The translations under genes were made by a program, and so were the position numbers. From Gammaproteobacteria bacterium (GTDB lineage: Bacteria; Pseudomonadota; Gammaproteobacteria; Steroidobacterales; Foliamicaceae): a DNA stretch of 64,000 nt. Positions 63,801 through 64,000 of this stretch are shown here, piece after piece. The DNA lies in assembly GCA_009845905.1 (NCBI GenBank), contig VXYS01000009.1:248001-312000 (forward strand). Direction: 5' to 3'. Numbering within the stretch: position 1 is the first letter of the stretch; every line of letters begins with the position of its first letter. The notes under the pieces were generated by a model, which was not told the DNA's origin, did not search any database, and saw only the letters and a program-made list of their open reading frames with translations.

Positions 63801-64000
63801 CTATCGGGTCCGGCCCTTGCCCAGGGCCTCGATCCGTGCGCCGATACGCGCGACGCTGTCGCGAAGCCGCTCCACTTCGCCCGAGAAAGCGTCGAACTCC
63901 ACCCGCGTCGGCGAAAAGCGCGCCTCTTCCTGGACGAAATCGCGCAGATTGCGCCGCAGGGAACCAGCCGCATCCCCGGCCCACCCGGCAGCGGCCCTGG
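63801..64000 (-). CDS. ubiJ: UbiJ, ubiquinone biosynthesis accessory factor (C-terminal part)
   Basis: The gene is cut by the right edge. The visible C-terminal 65 or so residues contain GDAAGSLRRNLRDFVQEEAR, VEFDAFSGEVERLRDSVARI and a basic end, matching the helical coiled-coil tail of UbiJ after its SCP2 lipid-binding domain (not in view). UbiJ binds ubiquinone intermediates within the Coq-like complex. The assignment is helped by the position just upstream of ubiB. Confidence 0.8.
   Translation of the reverse strand, partial: RAAAGWAGDAAGSLRRNLRDFVQEEARFSPTRVEFDAFSGEVERLRDSVARIGARIEALGKGRTR

Overview
The window looks like the chromosome of a free-living, aerobic, GC-rich gammaproteobacterium. 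The evidence is the ubiquinone genes ubiJ and ubiB, a BioC-type methyltransferase, fused PutA, ModABC, a YhhQ-type transporter, an LplT/PlsC-type fusion protein, CCA-encoding tRNA genes, and the frequent use of GTG and TTG starts with 4-base start/stop overlaps. I could not assign a genus. There is no prophage, insertion sequence with transposase, or CRISPR array. Most genes are housekeeping or catabolic and tightly packed. The unusual material is a handful of atypical proteins and two families of short structured repeats.

Layout. 0-5.9 kb (minus strand): a partial MobA-like nucleotidyltransferase, a secreted HExxH peptidase, tRNA-Arg(CCG), a GNAT acetyltransferase, and a coupled run of flavoprotein disulfide reductase, radical SAM protein and Tat-exported metallophosphoesterase. 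6.1-8.8 kb (plus): modABC for molybdate uptake, with a palindromic repeat inserted in frame in modC. 8.7-13.9 kb: BioC-like methyltransferase, MFS-acyltransferase fusion, DUF1295 membrane enzyme, SDR, ComF. 14-17.5 kb: putA and two small coiled-coil-like proteins. 17.9-19.7 kb: a lower-GC gene encoding a methyltransferase fused to an HNH nuclease, the best candidate for an undescribed defence-like enzyme. 19.7-27.3 kb: steroid-reductase-like membrane protein, PA0069-type radical SAM protein, and a MacAB-like exporter whose genes are split by a small membrane protein and yhhQ. 27.3-31.1 kb: two GSTs, plsY, birA, coaX, tRNA-Thr and tRNA-Met. 31.1-36.2 kb (minus): MDR oxidoreductase, DUF1838, PCP_red-like small protein, DUF1015 and amine oxidase. 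36.3-40 kb (plus): an aryl-CoA monooxygenase/reductase, enoyl-CoA hydratase and pyrE. 40-43.4 kb: dut, coaBC, radC, STAS, rpmG, rpmB. 43.6-56.9 kb: two tandem sodium/solute symporters divergent from a 5-oxoprolinase-type ATPase, two SLC13/TrkA-C transporters, a ferredoxin-reductase-like flavoprotein, and a degenerate ribonucleotide-reductase-like protein. 56.9-61.9 kb: trpDCFB and trpA separated by an antisense lipoprotein gene. 61.9-64 kb: two long inverted-repeat elements, then ubiB and the end of ubiJ (minus).

How the genes fit together. The oxoprolinase and the two symporters share a 34-bp divergent promoter region, which suggests uptake and ATP-driven hydrolysis of a cyclic amide. The aryl-CoA monooxygenase/reductase and enoyl-CoA hydratase suggest degradation of an aromatic acid through CoA thioesters. 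coaX and coaBC, pyrE and dut, and trpDCFBA serve cofactor, nucleotide and tryptophan synthesis.

Two repeat families stand out. One is a small palindrome (consensus like GGGAGCGAnGnCrTCyCG) present in five places, once inside modC and once flanked by 13-bp direct repeats. The other comprises long hairpins with perfect 20-29 bp arms and 52-89 nt loops, at three places next to gene ends.
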